From NCBI GenBank assembly GCA_947034885.2, contig OX344753.2, positions 22,072,001 through 22,136,000 of the forward strand: a stretch of 64,000 nt of DNA, written 5' to 3'. The DNA is from Thuidium tamariscinum. Taxonomy: Eukaryota > Streptophyta > Bryopsida > Hypnales > Thuidiaceae. The translations under genes were made by a program, and so were the position numbers. The notes under the pieces were generated by a model. It saw nothing but the letters and a program-made list of their open reading frames with translations. It had not been told where the DNA came from and ran no database searches. Shown piece after piece: positions 12,660 through 24,035 of the stretch; within the stretch, counting starts at the first letter, position 1; every line of letters starts with the position of its first letter.

Positions 12660-13275
12660 GGTAAATCCTAAGTTACCATCAAAGGTGGGCCCAGTAGGTG
12701 GATTTACCTTGGAGAAAAGTGCATGAACTTTTTATTTTTTGCAAATTCTGAATTCATATTTGCAATCCAAGACCCCAAATTAGTTGGGAGAGGTCTATGA
12801 CATACCTTAAACACAGCCCAAAATATTGTACATGTAGGTTAGTTTCAGTGGGTTCATGCTGAAATATCTTACTTTTTGCAATTTGACAATTTGGTAGACA
12901 AGCACATAAGATTTTTTTTTGTTTTCGGCACTTTATGAAGATACCCCTAATTTTGGATTGAGTCTTTCTATTCATGCGTAAATGTGTTCTTTTTCCTAAT
13001 TTTAGATTGAGTCTTTCTATTCATGCATAAATATGTTCCTTTTCCTAATTTTGGATTGAGTCTTTCTATTCACGCATAAATGTATTATTTTTCCTAATTT
13101 TTCTCAAGAACAATTTTTTCAAGTTTTTAGAAATAGTTGAAAATAATTTTCTAAATTTCATACATCTTCCAAATTTTCCTGAGGTATTTATGAAACTGAC
13201 CTCCACGTACAGTAGGGGACTTTTTTTTTTCACTTTTATGCCTTCGATGGTAGGATCTAGCGTCCTACTTTCGAT
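12660..13275. mobile_element. Third, diverged copy of the MITE family
   Basis: The left side (12663-12707) has TACCATCAAAGGTGGGCC and a core GAATTCATATTTGCAA matching the two preceding elements. The right side near 13242-13275 has TTCGATGGTAGGAT as an imperfect inverted counterpart. It is longer than the other copies and includes a three-unit tandem repeat. Boundaries are approximate. Confidence 0.45.
12946..13092. repeat. 49-bp tandem repeat, three copies
   Basis: Units start at 12946, 12995 and 13044 (each CCTAATTTTRGATTGAGTCT, then TTCTATTCAYGCRTAAAT) with a partial fourth at 13093. The period is exactly 49 bases each time. Differences between copies are few. It lies within the third MITE-like copy. 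Confidence 0.9.
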
Positions 13276-13310
13276 GAGAGCAGGCTTTAGATGTTTCATC
13301 TGTGTCCAAA

Positions 13311-13450
13311 TAAAGACTTGGGATGAAAAATAAAGACTTGGGATGAAAAATAAAGACTTGGGATGAAAAATAAAGACTTGGGATGAAAAATAAAGACTTG
13401 GGATGAAAAATAAAGACTTGGGATGAAAAATAAAGACTTGGGATGAAAAA
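13311..13450. repeat. 20-bp tandem repeat, seven identical copies
   Basis: The unit TAAAGACTTGGGATGAAAAA is repeated seven times without a single change (140 bp). Perfect identity indicates recent expansion or continual homogenisation. It lies 60 bp from the 3' end of the tRNA-Arg gene. Confidence 0.97.
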
Positions 13451-13510
13451 GTAAAACTGTTTCTCTTATAGCCAATCGGGGAAGTGACGGTTAAAAAAGT
13501 AAAAAAACCG

Positions 13511-13583
13511 CACTCCCGGTGGGACTCGAACCCACAATCCCCTGATTAGAAGTCAGATGCCTTATCCATTAGGCCACGGGAGC
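13511..13583 (-). tRNA. tRNA-Arg (anticodon UCU)
   Basis: On the minus strand the 73 bases fold as a complete cloverleaf: acceptor stem GCTCCCG with CGGGAGT (one G-U pair), D-arm GGCC...GGC, anticodon loop CTTCTAA with TCT at the anticodon, and T-arm GTGGG-TTCGAGT-CCCAC, discriminator G. It decodes AGA (and AGG by wobble). No intron and no encoded CCA. A run of seven T follows on the minus strand about 5 bases downstream, as expected for RNA polymerase III termination. Confidence 0.96.
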
Positions 13584-14430
13584 CAGTATATCTTCCTGGA
13601 ACAAATTATAATATTTATTGAAATCATATTCCAAAGGCAGGCCGGTGTAAAATAAAATAGCACTGTGTTGGTGAATAACCCACAAACTCATTGTTCTCGT
13701 TGTAACATCAGCCGAACTCCCAGAAATTGTCACTGAAAACGAATGCAATCTGAACGTTTCGAATGCCGATTCTAAGGGCATGTGCCTTTTTATGTACTGT
13801 ACAGTACCACAGTTTCGCCCTGCTCCGCAGCAATCTTGAGAAGCAGATACTGATAATAGGTTTACCGGTGCCTTCATTTCTTCCCCATGATTTCAATCAC
13901 TTCAAATAAGAACCAATGCTAGAATGCGCTCTCAAATAATGTCTGACTGAATATGTAGGTCTATGAACAACATCGCCAATTTGATGCAAATTATATATGG
14001 GGCTGGATGCACTAATCTCCAAAAAAGAGCACAAAAAAACAAGAAATGAAAATAAGGAGACGGTTATTAAGAGGTTAACCACGGATTCATCATTAAAAAT
14101 GACCAATTCAATTGATCATATTGGGAAAATTGTAATTCAGATGGGGACAGACCTTACATCACCCGAATCAGTGAAGAAATTGCGTGTTAGTAAGTAAATA
14201 AACGTAATCGAACACAGGGTCCCCATATGATCTACTCAAAACAGCTAAAAAAACATGATGCTCAAATTCGGGCTTTAGTGTCAACTGCTTGGACTAGGAG
14301 CTGCAGCAGTTGGTAATTCTGAACACTTACTAATGGATCATTACGCTTCAGCACCACCACCATTGCCACATCGCAGACAATGAGGAAACGAATTTCTTAG
14401 CTGCTTAGTATTAACAGAGATATACCAAGC
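13584..14430. other. Upstream flank of the tRNA gene and 3' flank of the WD40 gene
   Basis: No gene supported. Open frames at 13569-13877, 13897-14106 and 13997-14197 have no family features. The part nearest 14430 should be 3' UTR of the WD40 gene on the minus strand. Confidence 0.4.
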
Positions 14431-17400
14431 TCAGAAGTCATCGTCTTGATCCCAGGACTGCTGTTCATCATACCACCATGTCTTCACAGTGCAATCATGC
14501 GAGCAGCTGCACACCCACAACAAGCATTAAAACCTAGAGCTGTAACAGCACGTATGATCCAGGTGGCATGATCCATCACCATGTGCCTACCCCTCAGCGT
14601 TTGTTGATGAACATTGAAATTTCAAACTAAACTGTTAATTCTATTTAGTCTATGAACCACAATTTCATACCCCTGTGATCCACTATGAACACCAAATATC
14701 AGTGTCCCTATTGGTGGATAAATCCTATTGATGCTTGAGTGACTTCACTCAAAAGCTTCTTGATGGTGGTCCCCAAAATACAAATGTGCACTCAAATTAG
14801 ACCATTACCTCACGAGGAGACTTTGGTGCGCATTCCAGACTGCTCGATAGGCAATATCAGTATGGCTGTCAGGGCTGTGGCTGCCTAGCCTCTGTAATAT
14901 CTCTCCTGTTGCTGCATCCCAAATGTAAACAAAGCCATCCTGATACAGACGATGCAAGAAATAGACTGACTTAGAACTGGCAGCAGTCAGCAATTAGAAG
15001 ACCTTCATGATAGCTACATAAAAGTATGAGAATAAGTATAAAAGTAATGTGCACCATGCTAAATATGTGATACTGAGTGCGCAAACCTGAGATTTGCCAG
15101 GTCTGCACCCCTAAAGGCCCAAATTGGGTCTCACAATTTTCAGTGATTTTGAGGAGATAGGGAGATAATCTTTGATTCAATTTCACTTACTTTCTATCAA
15201 CGCATGAAATGTTCTTCACTGATTCTAGAAAAAACACAGGGCCCCATCCGGATTATTATTTTCATAGCATGATCGACTTGGTCATTTAAAAACACGAATA
15301 CTTGGTCCTTAGAGATCAAGTATGCGATTGAATGTGAAGCTAAAGCTAGGCATGCGAAGGACAAGTGCTTACTATTAGCTACATCAAAACTGTAAGGCAA
15401 GATAAAAAATACCTCAGAACCGCCAACAACAAGAGACTCGTCAGGCCCAAAACTTGCCCGCACAAAGTTTTTACTTGTATTTTGGTGGCCCTTGAACCTC
15501 CTAATAGGTCGTGCCTGGTAACATCATAAGAGAATAAAATTTTCTAATTAGAAATTCGGATTGGGAATCCAGAAAAGTAGAAGTTGAATCTCAAGTACAA
15601 AGCGCTACTTTTTAAACTTGCGGGAGCAAATTATTGATTCACAGAGATAGGTTCACAAGAGCAGAATGAAATGATTACAAATGAACAAAACCAAAATATA
15701 CGTTAAGACAAAAACTGACCAGTCGCACATCCCAAAGCCGATTGGAATTATCCTTGGACCCACTCAAGAGGAGACCACCAGCCTTGTTCATCTCAACCGA
15801 GGTTACCTCTGTAGGCAGTAAAAGAACACACAATTGTTACAATGAGGCTCTAGCCAAGGTCACACAGCAGCCTAACCCTAAGTGCCCAAGCTAAGATTAG
15901 AATTCCACTTTGGAAGCAAATAGTCAAATCATATATACTTCTGTTGCTTAAAAATGCAGGGCATGATTTCCTTTTTCTATTCGTACACTCTCAAACCTAC
16001 ACTTGCAAATTCCTAAGCTATATACTTCAACTCCTATAGATATGGAAGCAACCACTTTTGGCCATCTAGGCACAGAGGGGTTAAGAACACTTCAAGGGTG
16101 AAGGAAACTGAGGAAAAGATTAAATACCTCCCAGGTGCGAGCTATAAGTCTTCACACAGACGCCACTCACTAGATCCCAGAACTTGATCGTGCTATCCTT
16201 CGAACTGTAATCACAGAAACTCAGAATTCAGTAAACAAATCTGCTTTCTCTACAAAGAGTATGACAAGCTTCCAGCCCCAAGGCTCTTTATGTTTGGAAA
16301 AAATAATCATTATGCAGGTCAATAGAACTCACCCACTGATGACGAGGTTGCCTAAAGGATTGAAAATGACACGAGAGACAGATGATTTGTGCCCACTGAA
16401 GGTGCGCAACAATACACCAGTCCGAGCGTCCCAAAGCTTCACGGTCTTATCATATCCCCCTGTCACTACGTAGTTCTGCATGAACGATTCCATCATCAGA
16501 CTTTTGTAGAATACCTTGGCATCATGAATTGGAAATTTGGCATAGCTGGACTGCAATGGTGAAGAGATTTACATTAGACTGGTGGTATTTGACGCTGTAA
16601 ACATCACCCTCGTGGCCAGTCAGAGTCGCTGAGCATGGGGATTTATTTGAACCTCGTAAGTTCCAAAACTGCAGGAAACCATTCCGATATTATCACAAGA
16701 TCTTATAAAAAAGTGATATGTACTTCAAGCTAGATTGAATCGTGCCAAACAACGGCCCCAAACGGGCAGAAAGTGAGTACCATGGATAGGTCCGAACATA
16801 GGAGTGAACCAGTCCTATTACCAAAGTTACCGAAAAAGGACTTGGAAATTCTACACAGAAAGGGTCAAAATGATCACAAGAAAACACCAAAAATAAACCA
16901 ATCGTGATGTGTAGTAAATCCTAGCTAAAAAATGCAATCAAGGCTTGTACCTTAACGGTGGAATCCCCAGAAGCACTGGCAATGAAGTCACCACTAGTAC
17001 TAGAAGTTACATCCCAGATTCGAGATGTATGACCTCCTCCGCTGCCCAGCTCACCATCACCCAAAATCCGTACACAGCGACCATCTTCCACATCCCATAC
17101 TCTCAGTGTATTGTCACTGCATGGCAGTTACAAAAAGTCATGACCATGCCACAGACAGCTTTAACCCTAAATGATAAGATTGACGTGTAGGTCAGCTCCA
17201 TACAAAATGAATAGGGCATATATATGTTCTGTCCATCCTTTTGGGACATTGTTTTCATCCATTAGAAAGGTTTTGGGAACCAAAATCAAACTGCCTTGCA
17301 TTGGGAACTCGAACTACTGGAACTAGACTACATGCTTTTTCACACATAGAGAAATGAAAATGCTTTTATGCGCTTAAATCTCCACTTCATTCAAATTTCT

Positions 17401-20400
17401 CTATAATAATTATGTATCGGTGAATGTATACATTCACTGACGGATAGTTACAATATCTACAGAGCCTAGGATTAAACAGTAGTAACCATGGAATCGAGTT
17501 GTGGGGATATGCACCTTGAACCTGAGACAATTTGTGTGCCTTCTTCTCCTACAAATTCCACACATCTGGCCCCAAAACCAGATCACAGAGCATAAGAACA
17601 CAACCCCTGCAGTCCTTAACCTAAGTGGCACAAGTGCAAAGAGCATGAAGATATAACAGCGCAACCTCAAATTGACGATGATTTAGAGCAGACGATTGAC
17701 ATACTTGACATTGCTGCGATGTCCACGAAATGTGCTCTTCAGCGCATTGGGAAGAACAAAGCACGTGTAATCCTCCAGCAATCTGCCAGAACCAATGCAC
17801 CAATATGAAATGTTGCCGCCCCAAATCCCTTACCCCTGCCCATCATCAGGTCCCGTTTCCTTTCATCAACATCTCCAGGGGGAAGGGCAGGGCGAAATCT
17901 CCACATCAATCATTCATAAAACATATTAGAGGGTGAACCTCACCAATTTGACTATGACAATAAGAAGTAGATAACGGAGTCCAGTCAAAACTAATATGAA
18001 CAAGAGAAGAGTGAGGTCGAGATTTACGTGGGGACACTAGGAACAACTTTGGGATGATATCTACTGAACTCGATCTGGTACCGCACTGCCTGCTTTAACA
18101 AATGAAGCAGCCTTTGTGGTTGCAACTCCTGCCTTGCAACTGTTTCAAATCATCATAGACAAGATCAGAAAATTCTTCCGTAAGCTTAGATCTCTATCAC
18201 TAAATCGGAAGACAGGTGCTGTGCATTGAAACACCTGCAGGCAAAATGTCAATAGAACCTCGTCTGAAACAAAATGACCAGATTTCACAGCTCGAATCCA
18301 GCTTGAAATTATACAGGTTTGAACTAGACAGGCATCAGAACATTCTTGAGTAATAGTAGCGCTATGGCAACTTTTGTATAGCGTGTCAACTAAGAGTTAT
18401 TTAGAATAAAAGTCACACTAAATCAGGAAATTAGTGCTTTAACATACTCTCATGTGAAGACAGTGGCTCATTGCCTTGAGGACCTGTCACTCGTTCAAAT
18501 TGAGCTCAATTTTGCAGAACAAGGAAAGCAGGATCCCTTTTCATGTGTTAAAGTTCCTTTGCACACTAATTCAGAGGGTGCTCAAAACATGTGCTCAACA
18601 AGGGCTCCCTGGAATGCTATGATCACCGCTAAAACATTAACGAATTTCACTCTTCAAGGATCGTCAAGCACAAGAAAACCTGTTTGAAAACATCAATGAA
18701 ACTCAAATCGGTAGAGGTTGCATTTTAAATCACACCTGCAATATCATTATTTTCAATCTCCAGCATAGAAGAAAACTGATCCACGAGTTTTTCTCTGTAC
18801 AAGACACAGAACTAGTAAATTAATACACAAATAAGGTCCCATTCTTCAAACCCCATTCTTCATTTATTTTTCAACAAGCAAGATTCAGACTCTTCATGTA
18901 CTCATCAGCTTATCACTAGCACGTGCTCAGCACATACAATTCTACCTCCTTATTAGGAGAATACACACCTCACACAAGGACCATAGATTTCAGATATATC
19001 CAATACAGCATGTTGATCCATTGTGTCACAAAGCAAAGAGAAAGGCCACTAAGGTCATTGAGGAAATGAGAAGTACCGCGAACTTGCAACCCCCTCCCAA
19101 CTCTTGAAAAAAGGTGCATCTTGAATTGACTTGCAGGTCAGAAGGTAGCATAAGTCCTTAAACTCGTTGTGCAAACTTCCCATTTGCTCCAACGGTTTTA
19201 ACCTCTTGGTTAACAATGCAAACGCCTACATCGTGCATAATACACAAGCATAAGAACACAAATCTGAAAAATGTTTTGAGATTTATTTAACGGGAAAACA
19301 CATAATTCTGCGTCAAGTTTCACAATCTGAGTACCTTTTGATACTCCAGCTGCTCAATCAGCTCGAGATACTGCTGCTTATAGACAGTGTACAGAAAGTG
19401 TTTGTGATCTTTCAGAGGCGTTTTCTGGACCAACTTCTCCATCTCCACCCATTCGCCATCTACACCAAACAAATCAAGGACAAAATTTATGATCTTTACC
19501 TGACTCATCCTTCAAAACGAAACACCCTAGAAGTGATAGCAGGAGCATGTAAGAAAGGAAAATGTACCCAAGATAGACGCCTTGATGCGCTTGAAATGAG
19601 ATCGGTTCCGCAAATTCTCAGTGAAACGCACACTAGCTTCGTCCTGTATTGTCATGATGGACGCAGCATAACCCTCGTCCTGCAGGTACTGGACTATCAT
19701 TCGCACCACATCCTGCAATCCCACGTCCTTGTCATGATTCATACCAAGAACTAAAATAGATTGAAGACGCACTTTCGATGTTGAAACGCAAAACAAACAT
19801 CAAAATCTGTAGACGCTGGTTTTCAGAAAATTCAGAAAATTCCATCCATCAAATACTCTTATCATAGTTGGCAAAAAGACCACAACAGATTGACGACGCA
19901 ATCGTAATGTAATAAGTACCAAATTATCGTAAAAAATTGTACACAGTGCGATTCAGATACTTTTCGCACTTCAGAAGCGCCGTTCATCACATGCTCTTCC
20001 CACAATTTACAGCAAAACAAAATAAGTGAAGGCACAATTGCAATAGTGAACAAACACAAAAAAGCAAGAAATCCAGAACAAACATGCGATTAGCAGTCAG
20101 TGTCATTATTATCATCAATTTATTTTTCCATGACTGCCCTCATAAATCCAGCAAAAATGAAGTGACTACCTCCTTAATTTTAGGGTCATCATGGTCGAAA
20201 ATTGCATCGTCGTTGCCGATTGTCCGTCGTGGCGGCCCTGCATAAACAGCAGCTCGTGCTCTCTCCGTAAGATCCACATTGTCGCTCCCATTCACCTCCT
20301 GCCTGAAATTACCAATCCCAAGGCGAATTTGCGAAATTGCATATACGATCAGAGTAAATGTGCACGGCAATAAGACCTAAGAAACAGCAGGAGATCTAAA

Positions 20401-20576
20401 GCGAGTACACCGGAGATAGAGATTCATGTAATTTTGCATTTCCAACCTTTATGACAAAATAAATTAAAAAAACAAACAGTAAAGATTGAGAGAGAGTACC
20501 TGGACGTGGAGGACGCCGAGGAAGAAGAGCACAACGACGGACCTTGATCAAACGACAAAGGCGCACCATCCGCCAT
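14431..20576 (-). CDS. LisH-CTLH-WD40 repeat protein
   Basis: A scaffold-type protein; partner and pathway unknown. Eighteen exons on the minus strand fit in phase (high to low): 20500-20576, 20170-20302, 19568-19712, 19335-19459, 19077-19225, 18736-18794, 18028-18139, 17705-17782, 17515-17565, 16951-17116, 16573-16668, 16515-16550, 16333-16475, 16128-16204, 15720-15808, 15413-15514, 14809-14939, 14431-14506; 614 residues. Residues 1-70 are low-complexity (Ser-rich start MADGAPLSF). A LisH motif follows (about 71-104, DVVRMIVQYLQDEGYAAS), then CTLH (about 105-165, ending in LELIEQLEYQK), a helical region, and seven WD repeats from about 286 (SGSSDNTLRVWD, GGYDKTVKLWD, SGSKDSTIKFWD, SGSKDNSNRLWD, DGFVYIWD). 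The C-terminus is acidic (DQDDDF). Exon 12 is only 36 bases. Architecture recalls WDR47; it is not SMU1, whose N-terminal sequence differs. I do not assign an orthologue. Confidence 0.88.
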
Positions 20577-20977
20577 CTCGGAAGCAAGGTCCTCACACAA
20601 CCATCACCATCATCTTCTTCTTCTTCTTCTCAATTTCTAGCCTCGGTGTTTTCCAATTTCCTAACGCAACACCGAAGACTTCAATCTACAAAGAGTTTCA
20701 AAATACTAGAGATGCCCTACCGGCCGGCCAATCCCCTTTTTAAAAAAAATTTAAGCTTTGACTACGATTCTCGAAATCCAAATACCTAATTACTGCAATG
20801 GATCATTCGCACAAGGGACTCACAGCAGATGCTCGAGAACAAAAACAAAATTAGCCACCAAGAATTCTTTCGTCCGGATTTCGTTCTCGTTTGTTTGAGG
20901 TCTTTGCGGTCTTAGGTCCTCCGGAGGTCGGGAACCCTTCGCCGTCGCTTTCACCAGGAAAGGGCCTTTTTATACTA
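20577..20977. promoter_or_regulatory. Presumed promoter and 5' leader of the WD40 gene
   Basis: Lies directly upstream of the minus-strand start at 20576. Contains a TTCTTC run (20611-20632), read as GAA repeats on the gene strand, close to the start codon as often seen in plant leaders. Open frames here overlap one another and are not supported as genes. Confidence 0.35.
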
Positions 20978-21250
20978 AGGTAGGTACACCCAAAAGCGCC
21001 GTGTTCCTAAAAGCGCCATCTACAGTGCACATACATTTACAAAATCAGTCATGTTCAGAGGCTGTAGATGGCACTTTCAGAAACAGACTTTGACCGTTAA
21101 TAACTTCTGCATACAGTATCCAAATCCTGCGTTCTTTGGTGCGTTGGAACATGCTTTCACTTGCCAATAAGACTGCATAAAAATCTGAACTAGCTAATAA
21201 CAGGAACTAGGCACATTATGAATAAGTGGCACTTTGGGGTGTACCTACTT
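20978..21250. mobile_element. Short TA-flanked MITE
   Basis: The left end AGGTAGGTACACCCAAAA and the right end read as reverse complement AAGTAGGTACACCCCAAA form roughly 25-bp imperfect terminal inverted repeats. TA dinucleotides at 20976-20977 and 21251-21252 could be the target duplication, as in Tc1/mariner-type MITEs. A second inner pair (GCCATCTACAG near 21015, CTGTAGATGGC near 21061) gives extra foldback. No coding sequence. Confidence 0.65.
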
Positions 21251-21645
21251 TAAATCATGTGAATTCAGATGATTACCATATCGGGGTAAATTTTTTTGGT
21301 GATGAGGCGATTGTCTCTAAGGTAAAGGCGCCAATTTATGGTATTTTTAATGATAGTTTAATGATATCTTTATTGATTTTTTTAATTGTGTTATGTAGTT
21401 TTTACTATTACACGAAAATTTTGGCAAATCCTTGACCCTCTCTTTTGATGGATTTAGTAAAAAAGACTCCAAACTTCTTATATTCTTGTTGCAAAGGCCT
21501 TTTCTAAGGTTGGATTTTGGTAATAGGATCACCATGAATAAATATACTAGACCACAGTTATGTGAATCTTTGTTATTCTAGTTGATCCTTAAAGGCCAAT
21601 TATCCATTGCACAAACAATTGAAAATCTAAGAAGGTTTCTATAAA

Positions 21646-22736
21646 GGGTGATTGCATGAAACACTTGTACTGTTGTGTTGCATCATGTTTTGTGGTGACT
21701 AGTTTTTTAGCCATAACTTTTGTTTTTTAGCTCCAAATGATTCAATTTTTTTTAAATGGATAATCATAACTATTATACATCATTCAGAATTTTTGAGGGT
21801 TTTTAAAAAATATTTTACTATTTTAAAATAGCCCCCGATTTTTTGTCACACACTCCAATTTAGGGGTTTTTAGTACTATTTAGAACCCGAAAAAATGAAT
21901 TTTGAGCTGAAATTTTGAGAGGATGTTTTCTTAGTAGAATTATAGCTTATCTCAAAAGGAATTTCAAAAATAGTCATTTTCATGTGGTGTAGAAGTCTAT
22001 AAAGAGACCTTTTTTCTGCTTGCTTTTTGAAACGTGTAAAACATTTTTTTGGTGATTTTCTTGGTCAAGCCTTATCACTAAAAAGTCTTCTCAAATGGTC
22101 TATTTTTATTTTTATTTTAAAAATTATTTTTTATTTTTTATTAATTAAAACATTGAAGTATGTATTTTCTTCACCAGAATTCTATGTGTTCTATGTCCAA
22201 AATTCTAGTGAAGAAAAATACAACTTCAACATTTTAATTTGTAAAAAATAGAAAAAACAAATTTAATGAAATCTAAAAATTGTCCATTTGAGAAGACTTT
22301 TTGTTGATAAGGCTTGACCAAGAAAATCACCAAAAGAATGTTTTATATGTTTCAAAAAGCAAGTAGAAAGAAGGTCTCTTTGTGGACTTCTACACATCAA
22401 AAAAATGACTATTTTTAAAATTCCTTTGGAGATAAGCTATAAGTCTACTGATAAAATATCCACTCAATTATTCAGCTCAAAATTCCGTTTTTTGGGTTCT
22501 AAATAGTACTAAAAACCCCACAATGTCAAAGTGTGACAAATTAACAAAATTGAATTTTAAATATCAAATGATTTTTTTAAATTTGTAAAAAATAAGGATA
22601 ATAATGTGAGTCAAGATATCTAGGAAGTGTTTTTTTATTTTGGGCACTTAGTTTTTTATTCAAAAGTTAGAGCCATCTTAAAGCGGTCAACCCAAAAAAA
22701 CGCAACAAATAGTATAGGTGTTTCATGCATTCACCC
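21646..22736. mobile_element. Foldback element with about 450-bp inverted arms
   Basis: The left arm 21646-22098 and right arm 22284-22736 are reverse complements at visibly high identity over their length, for example AGAAGACTTTTTGTTGATAA on the right pairs with the left TTATCACTAAAAAGTCTTCT. The 185-bp centre has its own small hairpin (TTCTTCACCAGAATTCT with AATTCTAGTGAAGAA). Ends read GGGTGATTGCATGAAACAC. TAAA lies on both outer sides (21642-21645, 22737-22740). No protein coding capacity; a 74-codon frame at 22027-22251 is AT-rich noise. A fragment of the same arm is at 43612. Confidence 0.85.
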
Positions 22737-22740
22737 TAAA

Positions 22741-23299
22741 GTCAATTTTAGTTAGATGTTCAAAGAATTTTAACACAAGGTGTCAACATATACCTCCTGG
22801 TGAAAATATATTTTCTTTTTCCAATCAAGTACCTAAAGCAAAAGTCGAGCTCCTTTGAATTTTTTTTGTTAGCCAAAACAATTGGTACATCTTTTGGGCA
22901 TTGTTTGCCAAGATGCTTATTGACTTTTGAAATTCGACATATGTATGATTAGTAAAATATGTTATACAATTGTCAAAACAATAAAAATTTAGGTTTCAAA
23001 TCACATTCTAAAGAGAATCAAACTTTTTTAGCTATACTAAGGCAATTTCAAAAGAAAAACATTTTCCACTAACTTAAACCCCTACTATCTTGTAATTTAT
23101 CGGTCCGAATTTATGAAGTCAAAGTTCTTGAAATTTTCTCACATATTCAAAATGTTTGTCTTTAAATTCTTAGTATTTGAATTTCAATAAAAAATTCCAT
23201 TATTACACTAGAAACCATCAAAAAATGACAAGTGTATTGCAAATTAACTTAACTTTCTTCCATTGTAGGATTATGTATAGTGGGGTCCCAATCAAAATG
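22741..23299. other. AT-rich intergenic sequence, nothing recognised
   Basis: Lies between the foldback element and the tandem array. No open frame, tRNA or clear repeat visible. Confidence 0.4.
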
Positions 23300-24035
23300 G
23301 TGTTTTTGAAATCACAATGAAGGAAATTTCACTGCAACCAACTTTGAGAGCCTCCCAAGAGCTGAAAAATTGGTATTTTACCACGAAATTCTTACCACAA
23401 CATCATCTTTATGTTAATAACAAGTGTACCAAATTTCAGGGCCAAGAGATTCACCATAAAAAAGTTATTCAAAATCTACCAACATGGGTAGTGCTGAGAA
23501 ACATTTCACTACTTTCAACTTTGACACCCTCCCAAGGATTGAGTTTTCTTTTTGCCATGAAATTTTTGTCATGAAAAAATCTCTATGTTTTTAATTTGCA
23601 CAAAAGATTTGAAGGTAAGAAAATCAATTTCAAAAAAGATACTTGAAATCTCCCAACAGGTGTAGTTTTGAGAAAATTTTCACAATTGCCAACTTTGACA
23701 CCCTCCCAAGGGCTGAAAAATTAGTGTCTTACCATGAATTTCTTTTTGTGAAGTCATCTCTATGTTGAAAACATGTGTTCCAAATTTCAAGTTCAAATAA
23801 ATTATCCAAAAAAAGATATAAAAAATCTCCCAACATGTGTAGTTGTGAGAAAATTTTCACTATTGCTAACTTTGACACCTTCCCAAGGGCTGAAAATTTG
23901 TCTATTTAACATGAATTTTTTTGCATAAGATTGCCTCTATATTGATAGTATATGTTCCAAATTTCAAGTGCAAAACACTTATCCTAAATAAGATATTCAA
24001 AATCTCTCAACATGTGTAGTTGTGAATGAATCTTT
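23300..24035. repeat. Diverged tandem array, period about 176 bp, four copies
   Basis: The phrase AACTTTGANA-CCTCCCAAG recurs at 23340, 23517, 23691 and 23868 (spacings 177, 174, 177). Each copy also carries GCTGAAAAATT-like, CCAAATTTCA-like and CAACATGTGTAGTTGTGAGA-like phrases at matching offsets. The copies are clearly diverged. The 85-codon open frame at 23317-23574 lies inside and is not coding. Confidence 0.88.

Noticed and set aside
14431..20576. Assignment of the WD40 gene as SMU1
   Set aside because: The N-terminal LisH/CTLH sequence and C-terminus do not match the SMU1 pattern I know; only the general architecture is shared.
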